Shown in pieces: positions 7,243 through 17,459 of a DNA stretch of 64,000 bases; the first letter of the stretch is position 1, and every line of letters starts with the position of its first letter. The stretch is from CAWIVH01 sp963839475 (GTDB lineage Bacteria > Acidobacteriota > UBA6911): contig CAWIVH010000016.1 in NCBI GenBank assembly GCA_963839475.1, positions 6,858 through 70,857 of the forward strand, given 5' to 3'. A model generated the notes under the pieces. The model saw only the letters and a list, made by a program, of their open reading frames with translations, had not been told where the DNA came from and did no database searches. The position numbers were made by a program, and so were the translations under genes.

Positions 7243-7974
7243 ATGGCCAAGAATTATTATGCTATTTTGGGCGTCTTGCCGACTGCTACTTTGGAGGAGA
7301 TAAGGTCAGCCTATCGACGGCGCGCGAAAGAATATCATCCCGACCACTTCGGCGTGGATAGTGCGCCGTTCCTTAATATCCGGGAGGCCTATGATGTATT
7401 GAGCGACCCGGCAAACCGGGCATCGTATGACCCCAGATGGCGACAGCCCGGAGCAAGCTACATTCCTCATTCACGGCCTGAGCCCGAGATTATCCGTTCA
7501 AGAAGACCTTCGGTCGAATCGTTACGCAGCAACCGAAGGCCGGTGAATGTTGAGACCCTATCGCCGCTACACTCCTTCCGTACCTTCCATCCTTCCTTCG
7601 ATGAGATATTTGACAACCTGCGGAATGCTTTTGACCTCCAGATGCAGAGAAAAGGCGAGAGGTTTCAAGCCCTTACCATGGAAGTCGTACTGACTCCTGA
7701 TCAGGCAAGCCGTGGAGGCCGAATACAAGCCCTTATGCCCATCGCGGCCGCGTGCTCAACCTGTGGGGGCCGCGGGGACACAGGCTTATGGCCATGTTGG
7801 CAATGCGGCGGATCAGGGGTAATCCGGGAGGAGTTACCGATCGAAGTAGAGTACCCTCCAGGCATCCGGGATGTTTATCGAATGGCAATTCCTATGGATC
7901 GTTTTGGCCTGCACGACATCTGCCCCATTCTCCTCTTTCGTATCAGTCACGAAGGCGATTTCGAAGACCTTTAG
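7243..7974 (+). CDS. DnaJ-like co-chaperone with reduced zinc-finger region
   Basis: 243 residues. An N-terminal J domain (about 1-68) has the HPD motif in KEYHPDHFG and stimulates Hsp70 ATPase. A linker follows, then a DnaJ C-terminal beta domain with only two zinc-finger half-motifs, CSTCGGRG and CWQCGGSG, instead of the four of DnaJ, and then a short tail. It is much shorter than DnaJ (about 370 residues) and resembles the DnaJ-like proteins found next to Hsp20 genes in Acidobacteriota and Myxococcota. It probably hands Hsp20-bound clients to DnaK. The ribosome site is GGGGGTG. Confidence 0.85.
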   Translation: MAKNYYAILGVLPTATLEEIRSAYRRRAKEYHPDHFGVDSAPFLNIREAYDVLSDPANRASYDPRWRQPGASYIPHSRPEPEIIRSRRPSVESLRSNRRPVNVETLSPLHSFRTFHPSFDEIFDNLRNAFDLQMQRKGERFQALTMEVVLTPDQASRGGRIQALMPIAAACSTCGGRGDTGLWPCWQCGGSGVIREELPIEVEYPPGIRDVYRMAIPMDRFGLHDICPILLFRISHEGDFEDL

Positions 7975-8065
7975 ATTGCTGAACGAAATCGCTGATACCC
8001 GTGACGACTTGTGACGGAGGTGTGTATGGAATGATTAACAACCCTTACATTCATGGGCAAGTCAT

Positions 8066-8254
8066 ATGCTGGCGGCAGGCGCCGAAAAGGCCTACGTCTC
8101 AAATCAGCTGAGGCAAGCGAATCCGTCGATCACGTTGAGGATCTATTCGGACTGGGTGCCCGGCACACCCTGGTTGCCGACATCGATGTTCGATACGGCA
8201 TCGGTAAATGTTTGGCAAATGTCGGAGAAAAACAAAGCTGAGGAAGGGACGTAA
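8066..8254 (+). pseudogene. Tyrosine recombinase (integrase), C-terminal fragment
   Basis: About 60 codons match the end of phage-type integrases: LLAAGAEKAYVSNQLRQANPSITLRIYSDW covers the box II region, where H-x-x-R is already lost and the tyrosine of RIYSDW would be the nucleophile (positions about 8066-8160). Upstream catalytic boxes are absent. The fragment ends 24 bp before a tRNA-like 3' half, the usual arrangement for an integrase beside its attachment site. It is a decayed element end. Confidence 0.7.
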
Positions 8255-8278
8255 ACGACCGTAAATCATTGATTCTAT

Positions 8279-8322
8279 TGGTTAAAATGGCGGAAATTGA
8301 ACCCGCGATCTCCCGACTGCCA
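8279..8322 (-). repeat. tRNA-Ala-like 3' half, probable att-site remnant
   Basis: On the minus strand this reads as positions 33-76 of a tRNA: T33, GGC anticodon, AG, 3' anticodon stem, a 5-nt variable loop, a T arm with TTCAATT loop, acceptor strand and encoded CCA. No matching 5' half follows. It resembles the true tRNA-Ala(GGC) 3' half at 63957-64000, including the flank TTGATTyTATTGGT outside the CCA. It sits next to an integrase tail, so an attachment-site copy is the best reading. Confidence 0.6.
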
Positions 8323-8439
8323 GCTCGGTTTTTGCGCTGTAAATACAAGGCTTACGCGTTTTCCTGCAAGATTTTCAAACTTATTCCAACCTGTGCAACC
8401 TCCCCCGCGGCGGCCGATCCCGAGGTTCCGGCCAGGGCC

Positions 8440-8537
8440 ATGCGCCGGCAATTCAGTGCGGCATACAAACGTCATATATTGCAGGAAGCTGAAGAGGGTG
8501 GCGCGGGAGCAATTGCCGGTCTTTTGCGCCGTGAAGG

Positions 8538-8541
<4 letters not shown>
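8440..8541 (+). pseudogene. IS3/IS911-type transposase OrfA, N-terminal fragment
   Basis: The frame MRRQFSAAYKRHILQEAEEG followed by GAIAGLLRREG is the helix-turn-helix start of IS3-family OrfA proteins; the preceding DPEVPARA residues (from about 8418) also match such proteins. It stops abruptly at 8541 where the phage-like gene begins, so the rest of the IS is gone. Confidence 0.6.
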
Positions 8542-9365
<824 letters not shown>

Positions 9366-9388
<23 letters not shown>

Positions 9389-9515
9389 GGACCTTGCTGC
9401 GGCCCATAGGATCGAACCATCCGAAATGACGACCAGGAGGTACCTGAAATCACGCGAACATTGGTATCTAACCCCGGAGCAGTGGGAGCAGCTTTCTGAT
9501 CGTGCCGTTCTTTGA
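9366..9515 (+). CDS. Small hypothetical protein of the phage-like element
   Basis: 49 residues, starting at an ATG with AGGAAAGG close upstream: MDLIAWLEDLAAAHRIEPSE, then a basic middle and WYLTPEQWEQL. The start overlaps the end of the broken phage gene. Composition looks coding, with a predicted helix and Trp-rich end, but no family is recognised. Confidence 0.45.
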
Positions 9516-9533
9516 TTCCCTCTATTCCCGAGC

Positions 9534-9653
9534 ATGGCGGAGCTACACGACATCGCCTGCGCGTTGAAACACCAGGCGCAAATCAAGGCCAACTCAGAAT
9601 GGGTTGCCAACATGCGCGAGCAGTGGAAGCACAAGCAGAGGGAGGGAGGGTGA
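9534..9653 (+). CDS. Small hypothetical protein of the phage-like element
   Basis: 39 residues, largely helical and charged (MAELHDIACALKHQAQIKAN, then WVANMREQWKHKQREGG). It follows the previous small gene by 18 bp and ends the recognisable element. Function unknown. Confidence 0.4.
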   Translation: MAELHDIACALKHQAQIKANSEWVANMREQWKHKQREGG

Positions 9654-10101
9654 TGTGAGCTTTCTTGCTTCCAATTATGGGGACTGCTGTGAAGCCGGGT
9701 GACCGTCTAATCTGGTTCTATTCACCCGGCCGCTCTTTCCTGTCCGGCTGAAGAGTACAGGCGATCCCGGGGGTAATCCTGCGCATTTGCCGGCACTGCG
9801 TCAGGATTCGTATCGATCAACATGGGCGAGAAAAAATCGTCAGCGTAGATCCTGAGAATATCATTGGCGATGAAGAGATGCATGATTAACAACCTCTCGC
9901 AGAAGATTGATAGCATTGTCTCTTTTGCAGCAGGCTTATGATAATGCACCCCCGAAAAAAGTAGTACCATGACAACTATGAGTCAGTGTTTATGGGGTTT
10001 GCCAACTCAGCAATTCGAGATTGGACGTCCAATGATCTCTGCCACATTAAAACCTCAGCGACCGGCTGTGGCCGACCGCACCATCGAAACGGACGCGCGA
10101 T
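9654..10101. other. Intergenic, nothing firmly supported
   Basis: A minus-strand frame at 9722-9970 (82 codons) has a plausible C-terminal part but no ribosome site or family match that I can name. Otherwise empty. Confidence 0.4.
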
Positions 10102-11769
10102 ATGCTCGATAGGGCAGCCTTCAGGAGGAGCATTACCTGGTATCGCCTTCAGGTCGCGGACGGCGGTTATTCAATCGAATTCCGGTAACGGAGTCGCAAA
10201 AAGTCCTATATCCTCACTTTGCTCATTGGCGTGATCTGTGGTCTGGCCGCAGTCGCATTCCATATGCTCCTGGAGTTTTCTCAGGACCATATCATCTACG
10301 GAGCCGCGGAGATCGAGGGGCGGCTGCGCATCCCGCTTCTCATCCTGATTCCGGCGCTGGGTGGATTAATCGCCGGCGCTGGCATTCATTTTCTTGCTCC
10401 CGAAGCCCGAGGGAGCGGTATTCCCCAGGTCAAAACCGCCTTTTATCTCGATGGGGGTCGCATACCGGCCCGGGTGATTCCGGGCTGCCTGTTCCTTTCA
10501 TCATTCAACATCGGCACCGGCGCCAGTCTGGGCCGCGAGGGGCCGACGGTTCAGCTTTGCGCCGCGCTTGCATCGCTCCTCGGACGGATGTTCGCCATTT
10601 CGCGGCGCAGGTTGCAGAGTCTGCTTCCGGTAGGCGCCGCCGCCGGACTGGCCGCAGCGTTCAACACGCCCATTGCGGCAGTTACCTTCGTGCTGGAAGA
10701 AGTGCTGGGGGACACATCCGCCTTCGCGCGAAGTTCAGCGGACAAGACAAGGTGCTCAGTGGGCTACTCCAGCGTTGGGTGGCTTGTTCGTGGGAGTGAC
10801 CGGACTCGCCGGACTTCTCTTGACCGGATCATCCAGCATATTTGGAATCGGTTACCAGAAACTGGCGGAAGAACTGCGCGGCGACTGGCGATTAAAGTTC
10901 TGATTGTCCTCGGGGTAGGAAAACTGATTGCATCCGTCATCTCCTATAGTTCCGGATGAACGGGGGGAATTTTTGGTCCTTCGCTTTATCTGGGTGGAAT
11001 GACTGGGGGCATCATCGGCATTCTAGCGAGATTCATGCTTCATGCTCCGAGAGTACAGCCAGGGGCTTTCGCTCTTGTGGTATGGGAGCGGTTTTTGCAG
11101 GGATCGTCCGCGCGCCGGTGACTTCCATCGTCATCTTTTGGGAGATGACTAATAACTACTCGATCATCCTGCCGCTGATGGTCGCCAATATCACCAGCTA
11201 CGTCCTATCGACGAAGCTTAGCCCCGGCCTATCTATGACGCATTGCTACTGCAGGATGGAATCCACCTGCCTCACGAAGAGAAACACGTCCTACGGACCA
11301 TCGCGGTCGGTGAAGCCATGACTCGAAAGATAGTCACTGTCAGTGGACAACTAAAGGTGGGAGAGGCCTTCCAACACGTGCAGCGGCTCCCCGAATACCA
11401 CCATGCTTACCCGGTGGTTGATGAAGATGGCAAAATGATAGGAATTTTTACATTCAACGATCTGAAGCGCGCCCTGACTGCGGGAAAATCTGAACTCCGG
11501 CTTGCCGAACTTCAGAACAGGGCGATCATTCACACACATCCGGACCAAACGCTGGACCAAGTGATCTTTAAGTTGGGGCATGAGGCATTTCCCAACTCCC
11601 CGTCGTCAGCCGCAAAGACACGTCCAAGCTGCTCGGCATTATCAGCATGAATGACATTACCCAAGCCCTGTCAAAAGATGAAGTGGACGACACTGCGGAG
11701 GAAGTTGATCATGACGAGGGTTCGGGCGATTCCCGTAGTGATCATGGGCCTCCCTATAGTCCGCAGTGA
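10102..11769 (+). pseudogene. ClC-family chloride channel/antiporter with C-terminal CBS domains, pseudogene
   Basis: Pieces of a full ClC protein are visible in order: an N-terminal WYRLQ segment, GVICGLAAVAFH, the GSGIPQVK and GREGPTVQL selectivity motifs, SYSSG-stop-TGGIFGPSLY, AGIVRAPVTSIVIFWEMT, and two CBS domains (ending in LLGIISMNDI). The frame is broken by an in-frame TAA near 10187, a shift near 10735 that returns near 10895, a TGA at 10957 inside the third filter motif where glycine is expected, a shift near 11090, another near 11230 and another near 11590. With at least six lesions it is a true pseudogene, not a sequencing slip. Confidence 0.85.
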
Positions 11770-11964
11770 CAAGCCTGTAAAGTTCATTCCCGTACAGAAT
11801 CTACCGTGGGAGCATGAACATGGAAAATTCAAACGGGCGAGCCAAGTGATGGACATATCATCGCTTTTTAGTGGTTGAGTCGGAGCTGGATCTGGATTTT
11901 GAGGGGCTTGCTTATTTCACCTATTGGCCAGGAAGACCAATGGCTCTTCGAGGAAATGCTCCAC

Positions 11965-12168
11965 ATGACAACATCAACCGAAGTAAACGAATTGCTTGAC
12001 ACGCTTGCCAAGATCTTGTTGCGCTGCTTTGTGTTTGGCTTCCTTCTGCTCCTGCTCTGGTTTGGCGCCTGCCTCCTGACAGGCACCCTGTTTTATGAGC
12101 TCCAAAGCAGGCTGTTCGACTTGACGAGGCATGAGTTGCGCCTGATCCATTTCTGCGGCATAGCATGA
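11965..12168 (+). CDS. DUF6868-like small membrane protein, cut by an in-frame TGA
   Basis: 67 codons: a polar start, a hydrophobic helix LLRCFVFGFLLLLLWF, and LFYELQSRLFDLTRHELRLIHFCGIA, which resembles the conserved RLHGRWF-x-L-x-x-E-x-x-x-IHYAGM region of DUF6868 proteins. The family normally continues with a second helix. Here TGA (12166-12168) intervenes and the same frame goes on to 12243 with VKSCVLLFFLFPYIAIRPV, the expected second helix. So this is a nonsense-truncated gene or, less likely, a readthrough. The start may be ATG 11956 instead. Confidence 0.55.
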   Translation: MTTSTEVNELLDTLAKILLRCFVFGFLLLLLWFGACLLTGTLFYELQSRLFDLTRHELRLIHFCGIA

Positions 12169-12342
12169 GTGAAGAGCTGCGTCCTACTGTTTTTCCTGTT
12201 CCCATACATAGCGATACGCCCAGTCTTGCGCAGAAGATCATAGCGTGGCTATGAAAGCTTACCTTCTCACCTTTTCAGCTTCAGTGGCATCGGCTTGTCC
12301 GTTGATAGATGTGACGTGGTTCAAGCCCGTCTGGGATCAATG

Positions 12343-14121
12343 CTATCGTGGTGCAGATGGATAAAGGGGCCAGAATACCGGCAGGAGCAAGAGGACAATG
12401 CCTGTCAGCAGGACCGTCAGGAGTAAGCCTGTTTTCACGAAATCCATGAAACGGTATTTCCCTGGTCCGTAGACCAAAATGCAGGAAGGCTCGAACGGCG
12501 TTATCATCGAGATGGAGGCTGCCAGCATGATCGCGATGGCGAAGGTGCGCTCATTGGCGCCCAAGCGGCGAGCGGTATTCAACGCGATGGGGAGAACTAC
12601 CAATGTGGCCGCAGCGTTCGACATCGGCTGGGTGAGTGCAATTGTAATAAGGCAGAAGCCAGCCAGGACGGTCATCACGCCAAATGGTTGCAGGAAATGG
12701 ATGATATGGCCCGCGAGAAAGGCTGCGGCGCCGGACTTTTCCATCGCAGTGCCAAAAGAGGTCATGCCGCCGATCAGGATAATGAGCTGCCAGTCAATGA
12801 ATTGATACGCTTCTTCCACGGTGATGCAGCGCATGAGCATCGTCAGCACGGCGGCGGACAGAAAGGAAATTGAGAGCGGGACCAATCCTAAACCTCCCGC
12901 CGCGATCGACAGCACAAAAACAATCACTGCGTAGATCCCCTTCTGCTGGCGCGCCATCGGCGCATCGAGTTCATCGAGAATGGACAGATCCGGGTTCTGT
13001 CGCAAATTCCGTAAGGAATCAACTTGTCCCAGCAGGAGCAGGACATCGCCGACGCTGAGGCGAATGTGGCCCAGTTTTTCGCAAAGGGAATGGCCGTGGC
13101 GATAGATTGCCAGAGCTATCAGTCCGTAGCGCTGCCGGAAATTGATCTCTTTCAGCGTCCGGTCAATTAGATGGGATTGCGGCATCAGCAGCGCTTCGGC
13201 AATCCTGTTGCCTTCGGGTTGGAGATCGGAATCCTGAAGGTTCAACAGAGGCTTGATCTCGATCCCGGCCAAATCTTTAACCCGCATCAGATCTTCAATC
13301 TTGCCCTCAACGAGCAGGATGTCCAAGGGCTCGATCGTAGTCCGGGGATCAGGCAGGATCTTCCGGCTGCCGCGCAAAACCTGCAGAATCCTAAAGCCCA
13401 ACCTGGAGAGGTCGGATTCAAAGATCTTCTCGCCCAGTAAAGGGGAATCCGGGAGCACCGCGATCTCGCTCATGTACCGGCGAATGCCGTAGTCCTCCGC
13501 CTGGCTCTCGCCCTTATGGGCCGGCAAAAGGCGCCAGCTGACGAGGGTGAGGTAGAGAATTCCAACCAGAAGCAATACCAGGCCGACAGGTGTAATCTCG
13601 AAAAGCGAAATTGGTCTCATTCCCAGCCTGGCGATATACCCGCTGACTGCGACATTCGTGGAAGTGCCAATCAGAGTGCACGTTCCGCCAAGGATCGACG
13701 CGAAGGCCATGGGCATCAGGATCTTCGAGGGACTGATATTCGCCTTGCGGCACAGTCCCATGACAGGCGGCAGAAAAACCGCTGTCGCCGTCGTATTGTT
13801 CATGAAGGCGGAGACACTCCCCACGCCAGACATGACGGCGAGTAAAAGACGGTTTGGTCTATTGCCGGCAATCCTGTAGAAAAAGGAACCGATTGTGTCG
13901 ACGATGCCGGTTCTTTGCAGTGCGCCACTGAGCACGAAGATGGAAGCCAGGACGATGATGATTTCATTGCTGAATCCGGCAAAGGCTTCGGATGGAGTCA
14001 GGATCCCAGATATCACGAGAACGATGAGCAGTATCATCGTGATGATGTCGACCGAGACGACCTCCGCGGCGAAAAGGCCAATTGCGACTATCAATAGCCC
14101 TAGTACGAGAGCAATCTGCAT
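12343..14121 (-). CDS. SLC13-family (DASS) transporter with TrkA-C (RCK_C) regulatory domains
   Basis: 592 residues. Ten to twelve membrane segments form two inverted repeats. The first half ends with MNNTTATAVFLPP and the substrate motif GTSTNVAVSG, and the second half contains QPMSNAAATLVVLPIA. Two cytoplasmic RCK_C domains (about 215-375) sit between. Such proteins transport dicarboxylates, sulfate or other anions with sodium. The start is the ATG at 14121; GTG 14151 would add ten residues. It stands alone, convergent with the degraded DUF6868 gene. Confidence 0.85.
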   Translation of the reverse strand: MQIALVLGLLIVAIGLFAAEVVSVDIITMILLIVLVISGILTPSEAFAGFSNEIIIVLASIFVLSGALQRTGIVDTIGSFFYRIAGNRPNRLLLAVMSGVGSVSAFMNNTTATAVFLPPVMGLCRKANISPSKILMPMAFASILGGTCTLIGTSTNVAVSGYIARLGMRPISLFEITPVGLVLLLVGILYLTLVSWRLLPAHKGESQAEDYGIRRYMSEIAVLPDSPLLGEKIFESDLSRLGFRILQVLRGSRKILPDPRTTIEPLDILLVEGKIEDLMRVKDLAGIEIKPLLNLQDSDLQPEGNRIAEALLMPQSHLIDRTLKEINFRQRYGLIALAIYRHGHSLCEKLGHIRLSVGDVLLLLGQVDSLRNLRQNPDLSILDELDAPMARQQKGIYAVIVFVLSIAAGGLGLVPLSISFLSAAVLTMLMRCITVEEAYQFIDWQLIILIGGMTSFGTAMEKSGAAAFLAGHIIHFLQPFGVMTVLAGFCLITIALTQPMSNAAATLVVLPIALNTARRLGANERTFAIAIMLAASISMITPFEPSCILVYGPGKYRFMDFVKTGLLLTVLLTGIVLLLLPVFWPLYPSAPR

Positions 14122-14421
14122 GTCTCCATCATAGCCGCTCCAATAAAGCACCGAAACGAAATCTTAGCCGGGCAGCCGCTAACTCTCCAGATTACTGCCA
14201 TTTGGCTGTGAAACTACCAGATTCACGGGATTGTGCCAGGATATCCTTTAACACTATCGTGGAATCGACCGCGGGATGCGACGGGGCGGCCGCTTCCTGC
14301 ATCTGTCTGAGCAACCTCAGGAGGTCCGCTCTGCTGCAGGCTGTCACACCGGCGGGTAGCCATGCCTGCCGTCGCAGCTTCATGGGGCGCCGAATTGAGC
14401 CTGATCCTGGAGGGATTGGTT

Positions 14422-14975
14422 ATGAAATACAATGAACTGATCGTCCTTATTTCCCCCGCATTGCTGAGTTTTCCATGGATCATCAGGGCCCAGGGGGCAA
14501 AGGATCGAGAAATCGAATTACACAAGAATGTGAAATTGATAGAGATGCCCGCCCCGGCAGACCTGCCGGAGGAACTCGTTGGGAAATATCAGCAATTCTG
14601 CCGGTACTCGAAGATGTGCTGAGGGAGATTACTGATGCAGAGCCTTCGGAATGTGCCCTGACCATTCGAGTTGCAGCCGGCATGAAAGAAATCGGAACTG
14701 CTAAGGTGAAGCGGGTCTTCACCAGCGTGACGGCCTTTCGCCAGAAATCGAATCGGGAATTTACTGGGAGGCTCTATTTGCACAGTTTTGTCTCCGGCGA
14801 GACGGTGAGCAAGGAGGAAGCCAGGGAATTCCTGCAAAAGCAAATTCTGAGCCCGGCGAGGTGCCGGCCAACTGTCACTCAAACAGGCATGCCTCTTGGC
14901 CGCTTACTCGCCGCGGCATCTGATATCGGATCAGGGGCGGAGGTCGTCTGGCGAATGACCGGCTGTCGGTCGTGA
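14422..14975 (+). pseudogene. Secreted hypothetical protein with a one-base frameshift
   Basis: GGAGG precedes ATG 14422. The first frame gives a signal peptide (MKYNELIVLISPALLSFPWI, then RAQG) and a mature start ending ELVGKYQQF. One base is missing near 14600, after which the next frame continues LPVLEDVLREITDAE, ECALTIRVAAGMKEIGTAKVKR and ETVSKEEAREFLQKQIL. Two Cys residues are visible. The frames join smoothly if one C is added after the TTC codon. Family unknown. Either a recent pseudogene or an assembly indel. Confidence 0.6.
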
Positions 14976-15121
14976 ATCGAGGCGAAGGTTCCTTTTGAAG
15001 GCAAAATTGTATCTGTATTCTATTGTTCATGAAAGAGGAGAACTTCAAGCTGTCGCGCAGCTAAAGCCATCTTCAAATATCCGTTCCCTTTTTAATCGCT
15101 ATCCTCGTTTCTGTCCTTTGC

Positions 15122-15391
15122 ATGCCTTTGAATTTACTGGCAGCGGGTTCCGACGTGCATGCCGATCCGATAGCCCCGGTTTTGATCGCCCTGATTGCGA
15201 TTCTTGCGGCGGCTAAGTTGGGAGCGGAGCTTGCCGAGCGGCTCCACTTGCCGGCGGTACTGGGAGAACTTGCATCCGGCTTTAGCGTCCGTTATGTGCA
15301 TCTTTTCATTGGCGTTGCACTGTGTGCGACGAGCGTCGGCATTACGGCGCGCGTTTTCAAGGACCTCGGAAAGGTTCAAATCAGGAAATGA
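15122..15391 (+). pseudogene. CPA2-type cation:proton antiporter remnant with internal deletion
   Basis: The first half (DPIAPVLIALIAILAAAKLG, AELAERLHLPAVLGELASG) is the first two helices of KefB/NapA-like antiporters. It is then joined directly to FIGVALCATSVGITARVFKDLG, which belongs about 90 residues further on. The frame ends three codons later where the minus-strand response regulator ends. An internal deletion and a 3' loss are both evident. Confidence 0.7.
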
Positions 15392-16031
15392 TCTTTTTGC
15401 GCACGGCATACAGAACAATCTCGGCTGTGTTGTGCAGGTTGAGTTTCTGCATCAGATTCGTCCGATGTGTTTCCACCGTGTAGACACTCAAATCAAGGAT
15501 CGCGGCTACTTCCTTATTGGACTTGCCCTCTGCAAGAAGCTGAAGGACCTCTTTTTCACGGGCGGTGAGAAGGTCATACGAATCCTGAAGCCCCTTCTGT
15601 TGAAGTTGCCGGACGTAATCATCCAGCAGAGTCTGCGTGATCCTGGGGCTGAAAAACGGGCGGCCCTGCGCGACGACGCGCACGGCCTGTACCAGGTCCT
15701 CCTCCACCGACTCCTTGAGCAGATATCCTTTTGCACCAGCGCTCAGCGCGCGGACGATATAGCCCTCATCCGAGTGCATGCTGAGTATAATGATGCCGAT
15801 CCGCGGATCCCGGTGAATAATCTGCGCCGTCGCCTCGATGCCGTTGAGCTGCGGCATGCCTACGTCCATGATCACAATTGCCGGGGAAAACTCCTCGGCA
15901 AGCCGCACAACCTCCCGGCCATCGGCGGCTTCTCCGACGACCTCAAATCCCTCATGTCGTTCCAGGATCAGGCGTAGGCCCCTGCGAACGACACCATGAT
16001 CGTCTGCCACGAGTATGCGAATCGCACTCAT
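15381..16031 (-). CDS. NarL/FixJ-family response regulator
   Basis: 216 residues. A receiver domain (1-120) has DD near the start (VADDHG), phospho-acceptor Asp in IVIMDVGMPQ and Lys in YLLKES. A LuxR-type HTH (about 150-212) has LTAREKEVLQLLAEGKSNKE and VETHRTNLMQKL. It starts immediately after the histidine kinase: repairing the kinase frame gives a TAATG overlap at 16033-16029. A DNA-binding output for the kinase below. Its 3' end overlaps the antiporter remnant by 11 bp. Confidence 0.93.
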   Translation of the reverse strand: MSAIRILVADDHGVVRRGLRLILERHEGFEVVGEAADGREVVRLAEEFSPAIVIMDVGMPQLNGIEATAQIIHRDPRIGIIILSMHSDEGYIVRALSAGAKGYLLKESVEEDLVQAVRVVAQGRPFFSPRITQTLLDDYVRQLQQKGLQDSYDLLTAREKEVLQLLAEGKSNKEVAAILDLSVYTVETHRTNLMQKLNLHNTAEIVLYAVRKKIIS

Positions 16032-16056
16032 TAGGACACCTCCGTTTTCAAAGGGA

Positions 16057-17382
16057 TTACTGCCTTAAGAACCGTCCCCTTGCCTGGCTGCGAATCAACA
16101 GAGACCGTCCCCCCAATTCACGGACCCGCTCCTGGATCCCTATAAGTCCGAGCCCCCGGCCCTTGGTATGTTCAGGATCAAATCCCACACCGTCGTCGCG
16201 AACCGTCAGAGATAGGTCAGTCAGGCCGCCATGAAGGTCGATGCGGACGGCCTTCGCCCTGGAATGGCGGGCGCAATTTGTCAGGGATTCCTGGACAATC
16301 CGATAGATGCATGTCCTCATCTCTTCCGGAATGTTCTCCAGTGATCCGTCATTCTTGAACTCGACTGGGGTGCCGCTGCGCCGTGAGAACTCACGCGCCT
16401 GCCACTCCAGGGCGGGCTCCAAACCCAGGTCATCGAGCATGGATGGTCGTAATCCCAGAGCCAGGTTGCGAACCATCAGCAGAGTCTTCTCGGCAAGGCC
16501 TTTTCCTTCCGATACCTGGCCCCTGAAATCCTCCTCCGGAGCCGCACGGAGCTGCTCCAGGTTCCCGAATACCATGCGGATGCCGGTCAGCATCTGGCCG
16601 ATTTCGTCATGCAGCTCCCGTGAGAGGGATTTGCGTTCTTCTTCCTGAGTGTGAACGAGTTTCTGCGACAGCCATCGCAGCCGCTGCTCCGCCTCCACGA
16701 GACGCATCCGATGCTCGTCGGCGCGTTTCTCGAGTGCAGAAAGCCGGTAAATGCTGATTATGGCCGTGAACAGGGCGAGGCCAAGCGCATACGCAAATAG
16801 CCACTTCAGGTATTTGCGATAGGATTCCCAGCTTTTGGCTATCCTCTCCTGCTCCTGCGTAAGGCTGGCAGCGTCTATTTGATTGATCCCCTGCGTCATT
16901 TTGAGGAGAGCGGTGCGTCGAGGAAGAACCTGCTTTCTCAGGAAGGAAAAGCTGAGCGCCGCCTTGCGTTCGGGAGTCCACTCAAACACGGGATCCAGAG
17001 CACTCCAATAGCCTTCCAATTCGCGGGCGAGCTGCTGTAGCGACTCGCGGTCCTGAGGCGGGGAAAGCTGCCCCAGGGTTTTGAGGCGCCCGTCGAGCGA
17101 CTGGCGGACCTCAAGCAACTGCCGCTTGTGCTCGGCTCCCGTAAGCGTGGCGGGATCGAGCAGGTAGTCCCGGACCAGAATGGCGGACAAATAGACGTCC
17201 GCCTGGATCTCGTTCAAGACGGTCGCTCGCTGCCGGTACGCATCTTGAATGGAAGTCACGTCCCGGTAGATGCGATCGCTCCTGCGGTAGGCGCCGAATC
17301 CGAAGACAGCGATCAGAAGCAGGAGGCCTCCAAATGCAAGGAACAGAGTGACTTTGGTATTTTGCCACACCGTATCCCCCAT
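16057..17382 (-). CDS. NarX/DesK-type sensor histidine kinase (C-terminal frameshift)
   Basis: 441 residues as read. A first membrane helix (about 8-28), a periplasmic helical sensor (about 30-185, CHASE3-like) and a second helix (about 190-210) lead to HisKA_3 with SRELHDEIGQMLTGI (phospho-His) and a HATPase (TNCARHSRAK, DDGVGFDPE, GLGLIGIQERV). The final residues read RSLLIRSQARG instead of the usual acidic G-x-x-S-x-PGKGT end. Removing one base from the six-C run at 16109-16114 gives TVSVDSQPGKGTVLKAVIP and a stop at 16031-16033 that overlaps the regulator start. So the intact gene probably spans 16031-17382. Confidence 0.88.
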   Translation of the reverse strand: MGDTVWQNTKVTLFLAFGGLLLLIAVFGFGAYRRSDRIYRDVTSIQDAYRQRATVLNEIQADVYLSAILVRDYLLDPATLTGAEHKRQLLEVRQSLDGRLKTLGQLSPPQDRESLQQLARELEGYWSALDPVFEWTPERKAALSFSFLRKQVLPRRTALLKMTQGINQIDAASLTQEQERIAKSWESYRKYLKWLFAYALGLALFTAIISIYRLSALEKRADEHRMRLVEAEQRLRWLSQKLVHTQEEERKSLSRELHDEIGQMLTGIRMVFGNLEQLRAAPEEDFRGQVSEGKGLAEKTLLMVRNLALGLRPSMLDDLGLEPALEWQAREFSRRSGTPVEFKNDGSLENIPEEMRTCIYRIVQESLTNCARHSRAKAVRIDLHGGLTDLSLTVRDDGVGFDPEHTKGRGLGLIGIQERVRELGGRSLLIRSQARGRFLRQ

Positions 17383-17459
17383 TCGATGGTGCCCTTTCTT
17401 CTTGAAACTACTGCCTCCACGGGATCGACAGCAACCGACCCTGTGACTATTCTAAAGCC

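Noticed and set aside
10957..10959. UGA read as glycine (recoded genetic code)
   Set aside because: Many intact genes in the window end normally at TGA, and the ClC gene has other lesions.
15195..15977. 260-codon plus-strand frame opposite the NarL regulator
   Set aside because: Shadow of a clear response regulator.
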